64,000 bases of DNA, taken from the NCBI RefSeq assembly GCF_000422465.1, contig NZ_KE383843.1, forward strand, positions 608,271-672,270, in the 5' to 3' direction. This DNA comes from Paenibacillus harenae DSM 16969 (GTDB lineage Bacteria; Bacillota; Bacilli; Paenibacillales; Paenibacillaceae). Each line of letters opens with the position of its first letter. The stretch's first letter is position 1. Made by a program: the position numbers and the translations under genes. Shown piece by piece: positions 33,448-41,514 of the stretch. A model generated the notes under the pieces. That model made no database searches and was not told where the DNA came from. It saw nothing but the letters and a program-made list of their open reading frames with translations.

Positions 33448-34365
33448 TTAAAAAATATTCATGCTCATATATCTCTCGCCCGTATCCGGTGCTATGCAAA
33501 GCACGCGCTTGCCGGTGCCGAGCCTTCTCGCCACCCGCATCGCCGCCCAAACCGAGGCGCCGGACGAAGGGCCCAGCAGCAAGCCTTCAAGCCGCGCTAA
33601 GCTCTTCATCGTTGCTATAGCATCCTCATCGGATACTTGAATGATTTCATTATAAATCGTCGTATTCAGAATCGCGGGTACGAAGCCGGGGCTCGTGCCG
33701 ACCAGCTTATGCGGGCCCGGCTGTCCTCCGGACAAGACGGGCGACCCCTTCGGCTCAACGACCGCGACATGCAGCTGCGGCATGATTTCTTTAAGCGCCT
33801 CGCCCGTACCGGTAATCGTTCCTCCGGTACCCGCAGTCGCAACGAAGGCATCCAGTTTGCCTTCGGTTTGCCTGATGATTTCTTGCGCGGTCGTCACTTT
33901 ATGAATTTGCGGATTCGCCTCGTTCTCGAATTGATTCGGGATAAAGCTTCCCGGCCGCTCCGCCTGCAGCTCAAGCGCTCTGCGTATAGCGCCCGGCATC
34001 CGCTGCGCCGCGGGCGTCAGCACGACATCGGCGCCGTATGCCTTCAGCAGCTTGATCCGTTCAGCGGTCATGTTATCCGGCATAACCAAAATCATTTTAT
34101 AGCCTTTGGCTGCCGCATTCATCGCCAGTCCGATGCCCGTATTTCCGCTCGTCGGTTCGATGATCGTATCGCCGGGACGGATTAGCCCGCGCTGCTCGGC
34201 ATCCCGGATAAGAGAGAACGCCGCTCGATCCTTCACGCTGCCGCTTGGATTAAACCGCTCCAGCTTCACGCATACCTCGGCGCTGTTCTCCTCCTGCAGC
34301 CGATTCAACCGGACAACCGGGGTATCCCCGATCAGCTCCGTAACGTCCGTAACGATTCTGGGCAT
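33448..34365 (-). CDS. cysK: Cysteine synthase (O-acetylserine sulfhydrylase)
   Basis: 305-residue PLP enzyme. The cofactor lysine is in NPSGSVKDRAAF near residue 44, substrate loop TSGNTGIGLAMNAA near residue 70, and phosphate loop GTGGTITGTG near residue 175. It makes cysteine from O-acetylserine and sulfide. The ATG at 34365 has GGGAGG 8 nt upstream, excluding 37 codons of upstream frame. The chosen start matches the family length of 300-310. It may be a CysM- or CysK-type paralogue; the two are hard to tell apart by sequence. Confidence 0.9.
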   Translation of the reverse strand: MPRIVTDVTELIGDTPVVRLNRLQEENSAEVCVKLERFNPSGSVKDRAAFSLIRDAEQRGLIRPGDTIIEPTSGNTGIGLAMNAAAKGYKMILVMPDNMTAERIKLLKAYGADVVLTPAAQRMPGAIRRALELQAERPGSFIPNQFENEANPQIHKVTTAQEIIRQTEGKLDAFVATAGTGGTITGTGEALKEIMPQLHVAVVEPKGSPVLSGGQPGPHKLVGTSPGFVPAILNTTIYNEIIQVSDEDAIATMKSLARLEGLLLGPSSGASVWAAMRVARRLGTGKRVLCIAPDTGERYMSMNIF

Positions 34366-34388
34366 TTTTATGTCCTCCCTCCCGAAGG

Positions 34389-35597
34389 TTATGATATCTG
34401 TCGCTGCTGTTCCAAGAACGGTTTTATAAACCACCAGCCCGCAATCGGAACGATGCCGACCGCAAATAAGAGCCATGTAATGGCAACCGCAGATTGGTTC
34501 TGCGGAAGTACGATTAAGTACGAGGTCAGGCCGATAATCCTGCCGATAACAAGACCTGCCTCACGCAGCACGATAAATTCCTCTCTCTCCCGCGCACTTT
34601 CCTCCGTCTGCCCGATAAGGTCGAATACCCGCGATGTCATCGGAATCGTGTAAAGCGGTATAAATAAGGAGGTACCGATTCCGAACATCAGCAGCGTCGC
34701 ATAAGATACGTTCCAAAATAACGGCAGGATCACGACGGCGATCATTATGACCCCGATCAGCATCACGATTTTACGGTTATTTTTCTTCAAATACTTGCCG
34801 ACAAGCCAGAAGCTGATTAATGCCACCAGCGAGGTAATAAGCGAGAAGGTGCCGAGCTTGCTCTCGTCTTTGGTCGCGGTATAAACCGTAAGCCCGACCA
34901 GAAACATAAACACGCCTTCTCGCACGCCCTGTGCCGCAATAGCCGGAAACATGCGGCGCCATGGATTGCCCTTCTGCATCAGCTGCTGTACGCCGTGCTT
35001 CCAATTATAAATTCCTTGCCCGTGCCTTTTCTTCAGCCAGAAGCTGAGTACGACGCCGACCGCGAAGATGATAAGCGATATGGTGAAGATTAACCGGTAA
35101 CCCTTCTCGCCCTTCAGCGTGGTAATGAGCAAACCGGATACCCACGGGGCAATGATGCCGGCTCCGGAGCCTAGAAACCCGGCCCAGCCGTTATAGCGGT
35201 CCCTATTATCCGGCCCCGTCACTTCAAAGTAGATGACATTAAAGGCTACCCAAAAAAAGCCTTGCGCCATGCCGTTCAAAATGCCGAGCGGTACGCCGTA
35301 CGTTTTTGCCTGCTGGCCTAATAGGAGCACAGTGCAATAAAACAAGCCGGATAACACGATGCCGATACGCAGGCTGTTCATTTTGTTATGCTCCTTGACC
35401 CATTTCCCCGCAATCCAAAATATAAGCCCGCTCGTCGCGTATTGGCCTAACGTGAACCATCCGATCAGCATGTAGGACTGACTTGCTTTCCATAAGTACA
35501 CCGGAACGAAAGTACCTGATAACGCGTTCGCAATGCCGTATAGCGCTTGGACAAGAAGCAACAGCACGCATTGTCCGCCTAGAGCTGCTTTTACCAA
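34389..35597 (-). CDS. MFS transporter
   Basis: 402-residue major-facilitator protein with about twelve hydrophobic spans, beginning LLLLVQALYGIANALSGTFVPVYLW. A loop WVKEHNKMNSLRIG between spans 2 and 3 stands where the MFS basic motif lies, and a charged central loop KKRHGQGIYNWKHG separates two six-span halves. Substrate not predictable. The start is TTG with GGGAGG eight bases before. It lies 23 nt upstream of cysK; co-transcription is possible, so a thiol or amino-acid-related substrate is conceivable but unproved. Confidence 0.82.
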   Translation of the reverse strand: MVKAALGGQCVLLLLVQALYGIANALSGTFVPVYLWKASQSYMLIGWFTLGQYATSGLIFWIAGKWVKEHNKMNSLRIGIVLSGLFYCTVLLLGQQAKTYGVPLGILNGMAQGFFWVAFNVIYFEVTGPDNRDRYNGWAGFLGSGAGIIAPWVSGLLITTLKGEKGYRLIFTISLIIFAVGVVLSFWLKKRHGQGIYNWKHGVQQLMQKGNPWRRMFPAIAAQGVREGVFMFLVGLTVYTATKDESKLGTFSLITSLVALISFWLVGKYLKKNNRKIVMLIGVIMIAVVILPLFWNVSYATLLMFGIGTSLFIPLYTIPMTSRVFDLIGQTEESAREREEFIVLREAGLVIGRIIGLTSYLIVLPQNQSAVAITWLLFAVGIVPIAGWWFIKPFLEQQRQIS

Positions 35598-35721
35598 AAC
35601 GATTCCTCCCGCACCTCGTAAACAGCTGTCATGGAATGTCCGTTTACGTTGTTAGAATTACGTTTTGTAAGTTTCCCCTATCGGCTGCGAGGCATGCCCG
35701 TCCATTATTACCAGTTACGCG

Positions 35722-36282
35722 TTATTCGTTCGGCGTCAATCGTTTAATCATCCGCTCGCGATCCTCTTTGCTGAGCAAGGCGGAGGTATGGAAGCAAGCC
35801 GGACATATGTACGTAATCAGTTTAAAAGGCGCCGTCAGCACCGGCCCGTTGATGGACGGCGCTATTCTGGGCTCGAAATGCTGCTCGCCGACTAGCTGCA
35901 TTCCGGCCTCCAGCATATATTCCCTGCAGGCCGGACATTCGGGAACCTCGTCCTGGTCGTCGGTAATGCCCTGAAGCGAATGCTCAATGGCCAACCAGGA
36001 TTTATCCGCGCTGCGGTAGCCTTGTCCCTGCTTCAGCCAGCTGTCATGATCCATTCCGGAGTCATCCTCCCCGTCTTCCTCGCTCCAGGCCGATGACCGT
36101 GCTGACGCCGTTTGGGAACGCTCGACATACTCCTCCTGCTCCTCCTCCCCAGAGCCCCCTAGCTCCAGCGAACGGTAAGCGCTCAGCTCGTTCTCGCAAT
36201 GCGGACAGTGCTGCTCCGGCCCGATTTCCTCATCCCATACGATTTCCGTCAAGCACCACGGACAAATCACTTGCTCTTTCAT
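35722..36282 (-). CDS. Unrecognised double zinc-ribbon protein
   Basis: 186-residue soluble acidic protein with two CxxC pairs at the N-terminus (CPWC at residues 7-10, CPHC at 27-30) and two more at about residues 120 and 160 (CPAC, CPAC). This is the layout of two zinc ribbons, separated by a low-complexity Glu/Ser/Asp linker (residues 40-90). Similar uncharacterised proteins are common in Paenibacillus. The C-terminal ribbon encloses a beta-rich segment (EQHFEPRIAPS). Role unknown; nucleic-acid or protein binding is plausible. Confidence 0.65.
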   Translation of the reverse strand: MKEQVICPWCLTEIVWDEEIGPEQHCPHCENELSAYRSLELGGSGEEEQEEYVERSQTASARSSAWSEEDGEDDSGMDHDSWLKQGQGYRSADKSWLAIEHSLQGITDDQDEVPECPACREYMLEAGMQLVGEQHFEPRIAPSINGPVLTAPFKLITYICPACFHTSALLSKEDRERMIKRLTPNE

Positions 36283-36297
36283 CTCATGACTTCCCTT

Positions 36298-36378
36298 CTA
36301 ATTGTTCATTAAGTATACGAATCCGAATGCAAAAAACAAGATCGCCACGACCATTAAAACCTTCCATAAATATTTCAT
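36298..36378 (-). CDS. Small single-span membrane protein, 26 residues
   Basis: A 26-codon frame starts at ATG 36378 with a perfect GGAGG eight bases upstream and ends at TAG 36298. The product (MKYLWKVLMVVAILFFAFGF and a short polar end) is one membrane span with a basic start. It lies 14 nt after the DUF350 gene and 15 nt before the zinc-ribbon gene, so it belongs to the same transcript. Function unknown. Confidence 0.65.
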   Translation of the reverse strand: MKYLWKVLMVVAILFFAFGFVYLMNN

Positions 36379-36392
36379 AATGGCTTCCTCCG

Positions 36393-36815
36393 CTATATGA
36401 TGACAGTAGCTCCAATAACATAAGAAAGGGAAACGGAAATAACCATCGCCGTCAGCCCAACCGCGCGGTTATCGCGGGAAATTTCTTCGTCAATCCGAAA
36501 AACAGGTGTGAGGAATTCAAATAAAAAATAGGCCGCCAACAATATGACATAACCGAACGTTCCCCAAATTAAGCTCTCATAAACGGAATCGTTGGATTGG
36601 ATGGAGAAGCGAAAAATATTACAAATGCCGAATATTTTGCCGCCGGTCGCCATAGCTACGGACAAATTTCCTTTTTTGATCTCGCTCCAGCATTTATACC
36701 GGGTTACCAGCTCAAAGACAGATAAAAAAACAATGAGCGACAAAACCGTAACCGATACATAAACGAGAGAAGCGGCATACGGGTTGTCAAGCAGCTTATC
36801 GACTTCATTATCCAT
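36393..36815 (-). CDS. DUF350 family membrane protein
   Basis: 140-residue protein with four predicted spans (starting SLVYVSVTVLSLIVFLSVFELV, then SIQSNDSVYESLIWGTFGYVILLAAYFLFEFL). Segment GNLSVAMATGGKIFGI is the DUF350 signature. Known relatives include YshE of B. subtilis, which also lies just downstream of mutS2. The ATG at 36815 has GGAGG 8 nt upstream. Biochemical role unestablished. Confidence 0.85.
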   Translation of the reverse strand: MDNEVDKLLDNPYAASLVYVSVTVLSLIVFLSVFELVTRYKCWSEIKKGNLSVAMATGGKIFGICNIFRFSIQSNDSVYESLIWGTFGYVILLAAYFLFEFLTPVFRIDEEISRDNRAVGLTAMVISVSLSYVIGATVII

Positions 36816-36864
36816 ACCGTTCACCTCCATCATCAGGCTGTTTCCCTTGCAGGAGAAGCCGGCG

Positions 36865-39237
36865 TTATTTCAGCTCCGCTACTGTAACGCCAATGCCGCC
36901 CTCGCCGTAATTGCCTATACGGAAGCTCTTCACATGGCTGTGCTTCCGCAAATACTGCTGAATCCCCGTACGCAGCACGCCTGTGCCTTTGCCGTGAATA
37001 ATCGAGACCTGGCCGAGTCCGGACAGAAACGCTTCATCCAGAAACCGGTCAACCTCCAATATCGCTTCCTCCAAATTTTCGCCGCGCAAATCAAGCTCCA
37101 TCTTGACGCTGTCATCGCGCGAGCGCTTCAAGCTGGCAGCCTGCTTCGGCTGCTGAGGCTTAACGGATGCCGTTGATTTCAACAGCTCAAGATCGTCCAG
37201 CGCCACCTTCATCTTCATAATCCCAAGCTGTACCGTCGCGTCCGTGCCGTGAATTTCGACGACCGTCCCCTTTTGATTCAGGCTGTATACCGTCACTTCA
37301 TCACCAGCCTCGATTTTTGCCGGTTTATGGGAAGGTTTTGCGGAGGCGCGCTTCGACTGCTGCTGCTCCGGCGCGGCTTCGTCAAGCCTGCGCCGAGCTT
37401 CGATAAGCTTGTGCTCCTTCACCGAAGCCCCTTCCTCAAGCGCCAGCTTGCGCAGGTCGGCGATAATCTGCTCCGCTTCCCGCTTCGCCTTCGCGACGGC
37501 TTCGCGCGCTTCTTCCTGCGCCTTCTGCAGAAGTTTATCCTTCTGTTCCTCGAACCGCTCGCGTTCCGCTTCATGACGGGCCCTCAGCGTCTCCATTTCG
37601 CGCCTGAACGATTCCGCCGTTTGACGTTCCGTTTCGGCGCTTAAGCGGTTCTCCTCCAACGATGCAATCATATTCTCAACCCGTTGATCCTCTTCGCTGA
37701 CCTCGCCCCGCGCATGATCGATAATGGTGCGCGGAAGCCCCAGCCGTTCCGCGATGGCGAATGCGTTGCTGCGGCCCGGTACGCCGACGAGCAGCCGGTA
37801 CGTCGGACTGAGCGTAGCCACGTCGAATTCCATGCTCGCATTGATAACGCCTTTCCGGTTATAGGCGTATGCCTTGAGCTCGCTGTAATGCGTTGTCGCT
37901 ACGATTCGGCTTTCCATCGCGTGTACATGCTCCAATATCGCTATCGCAAGGGCGCTGCCCTCCGCAGGGTCGGTTCCCGCACCCAGCTCATCTAACAGCA
38001 CCAGACTTTTGGACGTCATCGAGCTTAATATCCGAATGATGTTTTTCAAATGGCTGGAGAAGGTGCTCAGGCTCTGCTCAATGCTTTGCTCGTCGCCAAT
38101 GTCGGCATATATCGCATCGAACACGCAGAGCTGACTGCCGTCCTCGGCCGGAACGAATAAACCCGACATGGCCATCAAGCTGAGCAAGCCGATCGTCTTG
38201 AGCGATACCGTCTTGCCGCCGGTATTCGGTCCCGTCACGATAATTGCGGTATAGTTATTGCCCAGCTCGACATCGATAGGCACAACCTTATCCGCCTCAA
38301 TTAACGGATGGCGGCCGCGCTTTAGCTTCAAGAAACCTCTGTCATTCATCCGAGGCAGCGTCGCTTTCATTTCATGGGCCAGCCGTGCTTTAGCGTATGC
38401 GAAATCAATCTGGCCGAGCAGATCCAGATTGTAGAGAAGGTCCTCTACATAATCGGAAGTTAAGGCCGTCAGCTTCTGCAGTATTTTCTCGATTTCCCGC
38501 TGCTCGCCTGCCTTCAGCTCCCGCAGCTTATTGTTCATCGCCACGATCGTCTCCGGCTCGATGAACAAGGTTGCGCCCGAACCGGATTGATCATGTACAA
38601 TTCCGCCAAAATGCGCCCGGTATTCCTGCTTAACCGGAATAACGTAGCGGTCGTTGCGAAGGGTAATAATCGCTTCCTGAAGCATTTTTTGCACGGAAGA
38701 GGAGCGGATCATCTGCTCAAGCTTCTCTCGAATCCGCGATTCGCCGCTACGGAGCTCCCGCCTGATTGAAGCGAGCTCGGCGCTGGCGGTGTCCATCACT
38801 TCAGCTTGGTCGTCGATGCAATCGAAGATGGCGTCCTCAAGCTGCTTATGTTCGCTGATCAGATCAGCGGTGCCCGCAAGCAGCGGGATCGGATGATGGT
38901 CTTCATGCAGGCCGTTCATATGCTTCTTCACGCGGCGTCCGCCGCGCGCCGTTGAAGCAATTTCAAGCAGCTCGGCCGGATTCAGCGTACCGCCGATACG
39001 CGACCGGTGCAGAGCGGCTTTGATATCGGCAACTCCGCCGAAGGGCGCGCTTCCTTTTAACCGGTCGGCGGCGTATGCTTCATCCGTAATTTGCAGCGTC
39101 ATCTTGACGGCTTCCAGATCGGATACCGGCTGCAGCGCTTCAGCTGCCGCTTTGCCGAGCGATGTTGCGGCATGCTGAGACAATCTATATATGATTTTCG
39201 GATATTCCAGTGTCGTCAAAATTTTTGAATCCAACAT
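36865..39237 (-). CDS. mutS2: MutS2 endonuclease / ribosome rescue ATPase
   Basis: 790-residue MutS2. The ABC-type Walker A GPNTGGKTVSLK is near residue 335, Walker B-type LVLLDELGAGTDPAEG near 410, then a long charged coiled region (residues 520-640), a KOW-like linker and the C-terminal Smr nuclease domain with LDLRGENLEEA and HGKGTGVLR. MutS2 binds branched DNA and, in B. subtilis, splits collided ribosomes; it lacks the mismatch-binding domain of MutS. Length is typical. The ATG is preceded by GAGAGGAG. Gene order with DUF350, ZapA and PheST matches Bacillales. Confidence 0.93.
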   Translation of the reverse strand: MLDSKILTTLEYPKIIYRLSQHAATSLGKAAAEALQPVSDLEAVKMTLQITDEAYAADRLKGSAPFGGVADIKAALHRSRIGGTLNPAELLEIASTARGGRRVKKHMNGLHEDHHPIPLLAGTADLISEHKQLEDAIFDCIDDQAEVMDTASAELASIRRELRSGESRIREKLEQMIRSSSVQKMLQEAIITLRNDRYVIPVKQEYRAHFGGIVHDQSGSGATLFIEPETIVAMNNKLRELKAGEQREIEKILQKLTALTSDYVEDLLYNLDLLGQIDFAYAKARLAHEMKATLPRMNDRGFLKLKRGRHPLIEADKVVPIDVELGNNYTAIIVTGPNTGGKTVSLKTIGLLSLMAMSGLFVPAEDGSQLCVFDAIYADIGDEQSIEQSLSTFSSHLKNIIRILSSMTSKSLVLLDELGAGTDPAEGSALAIAILEHVHAMESRIVATTHYSELKAYAYNRKGVINASMEFDVATLSPTYRLLVGVPGRSNAFAIAERLGLPRTIIDHARGEVSEEDQRVENMIASLEENRLSAETERQTAESFRREMETLRARHEAERERFEEQKDKLLQKAQEEAREAVAKAKREAEQIIADLRKLALEEGASVKEHKLIEARRRLDEAAPEQQQSKRASAKPSHKPAKIEAGDEVTVYSLNQKGTVVEIHGTDATVQLGIMKMKVALDDLELLKSTASVKPQQPKQAASLKRSRDDSVKMELDLRGENLEEAILEVDRFLDEAFLSGLGQVSIIHGKGTGVLRTGIQQYLRKHSHVKSFRIGNYGEGGIGVTVAELK

Positions 39238-39411
39238 TTAACACTCCTCTCGCCTTCTTATTATAGCCGAACCGCGGGCGCGTTGCACGGTTGATCCGGG
39301 TTATCATACATAAATCATGCACAAATGGTCACAATATTAATGATCGAACCGCCTTACAAAATCACTTTTGCAATGACATTACGAAAGTTCAGGTTAAGGA
39401 GGGTTTAAATA

Positions 39412-39771
39412 ATGACGTTTTTAGGCCATATCGTGCGCTTTATCGTTGCTGCTTTAGTGCTTATGCTTGTCGGGTTTATCGTACCGCAATTCAGCGTCGG
39501 CGGATTTTGGAGCGCTTTATTTCTCGCATTGGTCATTGCGGTTCTCGGATGGATTATCGAAGGAATATTCGGTAAAAGAGTCACGCCGTTTGGCCGCGGG
39601 ATTGTAGGCTTTCTTGCCAGCGCAGCGGTCATCTGGATCGCGCAATTTATTGTCGGCGGCGTCGAGGTCACATTACTTGGAGCTATATTGGCAGCTCTTG
39701 TAATCGGGATTATCGATCTGTTCATTCCAGTCAGCTCGCCGTACGAAGCCGGCCGGCGCGACCGCAGTTGA
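39412..39771 (+). CDS. YvlD/PF04020 four-span membrane protein
   Basis: 119-residue protein with four hydrophobic spans (ALVLMLVGFIVPQFSVGGFW, FLALVIAVLGWIIEGIFG and two more). It belongs to the family formally named mycobacterial 4 TM phage holin, which includes B. subtilis YvlD; the holin name does not imply a phage here. In Bacillus the yvlABCD operon responds to envelope stress. TAAGGAGG lies 9 nt before the ATG. Confidence 0.8.
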   Translation: MTFLGHIVRFIVAALVLMLVGFIVPQFSVGGFWSALFLALVIAVLGWIIEGIFGKRVTPFGRGIVGFLASAAVIWIAQFIVGGVEVTLLGAILAALVIGIIDLFIPVSSPYEAGRRDRS

Positions 39772-39796
39772 TGGAACTCGCCGTACGGGAAGCGGC

Positions 39797-39831
39797 AGCC
39801 CTTGACAGCCCTTTTGAGGCCGTCAAGGGCT
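39797..39831 (+). terminator. Terminator of YvlD-like gene
   Basis: AGCCCTTGAC and GTCAAGGGCT form a perfect 10-bp stem with a 15-nt loop, followed by GTTTG. The T-run is short. Confidence 0.55.
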
Positions 39832-40002
39832 GTTTGCTGCGATCGGACGAGGCTCGATCCCACCTGAAATTCACAGGTTATTCATAAGTTTGTCATCGCG
39901 CTGTCACTCATTTCCAAGTGAGATAGGTTACAATAGAACCGAAACAGGAATAAAACATCTCGTCCGTTTTTTGGCGGATAATCGAAAGGGGCAGCTGTTC
40001 AA

Positions 40003-40401
40003 ATGAAAAAATGGTTACTATTTGCGGGCGCGATGTGCCTGGTCGTCGTTCTTGCGGCATGCGGCGCGAATAATGCAAGCAACGCAAACACCGGAGCAAA
40101 TCAAGAGGCTGAGAACGCAATTGCCGACAGCGGCGCGGCATCCTCTGAAATCGTGATAACGGCATCCAACTGGGAATTTGATCAGAAGGAGTACAAGATC
40201 AAAGCCGGCGAAACGGTTAATCTTAAGCTCGATTCCATAGAAGGCATGCACAGCGCAAAAATTCAAAAAACCGATTATGAAGTAAATAACGGCAAAACCG
40301 TCGCCGTTAACATTTCCGAGCCGGGCAGCTACGAAATCATTTGCAACGTTCCTTGCGGCCAAGGACACCGGACGATGAAATCGACTCTCGTCGTGGAATA
40401 A
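40003..40401 (+). CDS. CuA-like cupredoxin lipoprotein
   Basis: 132-residue lipoprotein. The signal has lipobox VLAAC at residues 17-21, then a low-complexity Asn/Ala linker. Residues 48-132 form a cupredoxin domain with the copper-ligand set of cytochrome oxidase subunit II: His in GMHSAK and C-x3-C-x3-H-x2-M in CNVPCGQGHRTM. The usual glutamate between the cysteines is Val. No oxidase genes adjoin it, so it is probably a stand-alone copper-binding or electron-transfer protein on the outer membrane face, perhaps for oxidase metallation or nitrous-oxide-like chemistry. Confidence 0.82.
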   Translation: MKKWLLFAGAMCLVVVLAACGANNASNANTGANQEAENAIADSGAASSEIVITASNWEFDQKEYKIKAGETVNLKLDSIEGMHSAKIQKTDYEVNNGKTVAVNISEPGSYEIICNVPCGQGHRTMKSTLVVE

Positions 40402-40582
40402 GCTTTATTCGTAATAAGTCCGGGGCTTTTGACCCGGGCTTATTTTATGTCGATAGGCCGGCGCGGCATATATAACGTTTCCTTTTAAAAATAGCAAAAA
40501 AGTCTGATGGGTATTCCGCTTCCCCTGCCGCCCCCTCCTCTGATAAGATATTCTCAAGCATATTCGGGATGGAGGAATAATG

Positions 40583-41263
40583 ATGGGAGTACTAGACAAC
40601 AGGGTCGCCATGATCAGCGGAGCTGGCACAGGGCTAGGCCGGGCAACATCAATATCCTTCGCTACTGAAGGCGCAGACGTCGTTCTCCTCGGAAGACGCA
40701 GACCAAAGCTGGAGGAAACGGCGCAGATCGTCAAGGAGCGGACGGGCAAGGAAGCTCTTGTGATTCAAACGGACGTATCCGATGAGCGTCAGATTCAAGA
40801 AGCAGTCACAGCTGTGCTTGACCGCTTTGGCCGAGTCGATATTATTCTGAACAATGCGGCCGTATTCGAGCCGGGAACCGTGCTTGAACTGACGTCGAGC
40901 GAATGGCAAAATCAAATCGCAATTAATCTTACCGGACCGTTTCTGCTGACGAAGGCCGTATTGCCGGCGATGCGCAAAGCGAAATACGGACGAATCATTA
41001 ATATTACTTCCGGGCTTTCCTGGAACGGCGCAGGCGGTTATGCCGCTTACAGCGCAGCGAAAGCCGGCTTGGAATCATTGACCCGTACGCTGGCGGATGA
41101 GGAACATGAACACGGCATTCTGGCGAACCTGTATAATCCCGGCACGCTGCGTACCGAGATGCATGCGACCGGCAAAGATCCCACAATCGTAACGCCCGAT
41201 CTTATCCGGTTAGCCAGCCTGCCGGTCGGCGGACCGACCGGAACGATTGTATCGTACGGGTAA
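40583..41263 (+). CDS. SDR-family oxidoreductase
   Basis: 226-residue short-chain dehydrogenase. Cofactor motif SGAGTGLG lies at residues 13-20, LNNAA near 88, and catalytic Ser (INITSGLSW) with YSAAK (YxxxK) near 140-155. The sequence resembles FabG-type NAD(P)-dependent reductases, but shorter at the C-terminus and without a specific substrate. Two adjacent ATGs (40580 and 40583) follow GGAGG; the second has better spacing. Confidence 0.82.
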   Translation: MGVLDNRVAMISGAGTGLGRATSISFATEGADVVLLGRRRPKLEETAQIVKERTGKEALVIQTDVSDERQIQEAVTAVLDRFGRVDIILNNAAVFEPGTVLELTSSEWQNQIAINLTGPFLLTKAVLPAMRKAKYGRIINITSGLSWNGAGGYAAYSAAKAGLESLTRTLADEEHEHGILANLYNPGTLRTEMHATGKDPTIVTPDLIRLASLPVGGPTGTIVSYG

Positions 41264-41356
41264 TGTCATTTCGGTCATATGGAACTCTTCCGTAAGCCGT
41301 CTCTCCGTTTACTAGAGCCGGACATTAGGATAGGAATGAGCTGACAGCACGCATAA

Positions 41357-41394
41357 GACGACTTCCGCATGGCTGTGGAGCCGTCTTTTTTGTT
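41357..41394 (+). terminator. Terminator of SDR gene
   Basis: AAGACG and CGTCTT bracket an inner CTTCC/GGAG stem, followed by TTTT. It lies about 95 nt after the SDR stop. Confidence 0.6.
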
Positions 41395-41421
41395 GTTTGT
41401 CGAAGCATCCGTAAAAAGGGA

Positions 41422-41469
41422 AAAAACCCGCAAGAAGGACACCATCGCATAGAGGTGTCCTTCTTGCGG
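41422..41469 (-). terminator. Strong terminator of ZapA-fusion gene
   Basis: CCGCAAGAAGGACACC (41428-41443) and its perfect complement (41454-41469) form a 16-bp stem; on the minus strand it is followed by GTTTTTT. It ends the zapA-type transcript. Confidence 0.8.
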
Positions 41470-41514
41470 GGCCGTCTTACGGTCACCGGCTGCCGCGTGT
41501 TGTACAGCAGCCGA

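Noticed and set aside
39412..39771. Phage holin as evidence of a prophage
   Set aside because: The family name PF04020 includes holin, but YvlD-like proteins are host membrane proteins and no phage genes adjoin.
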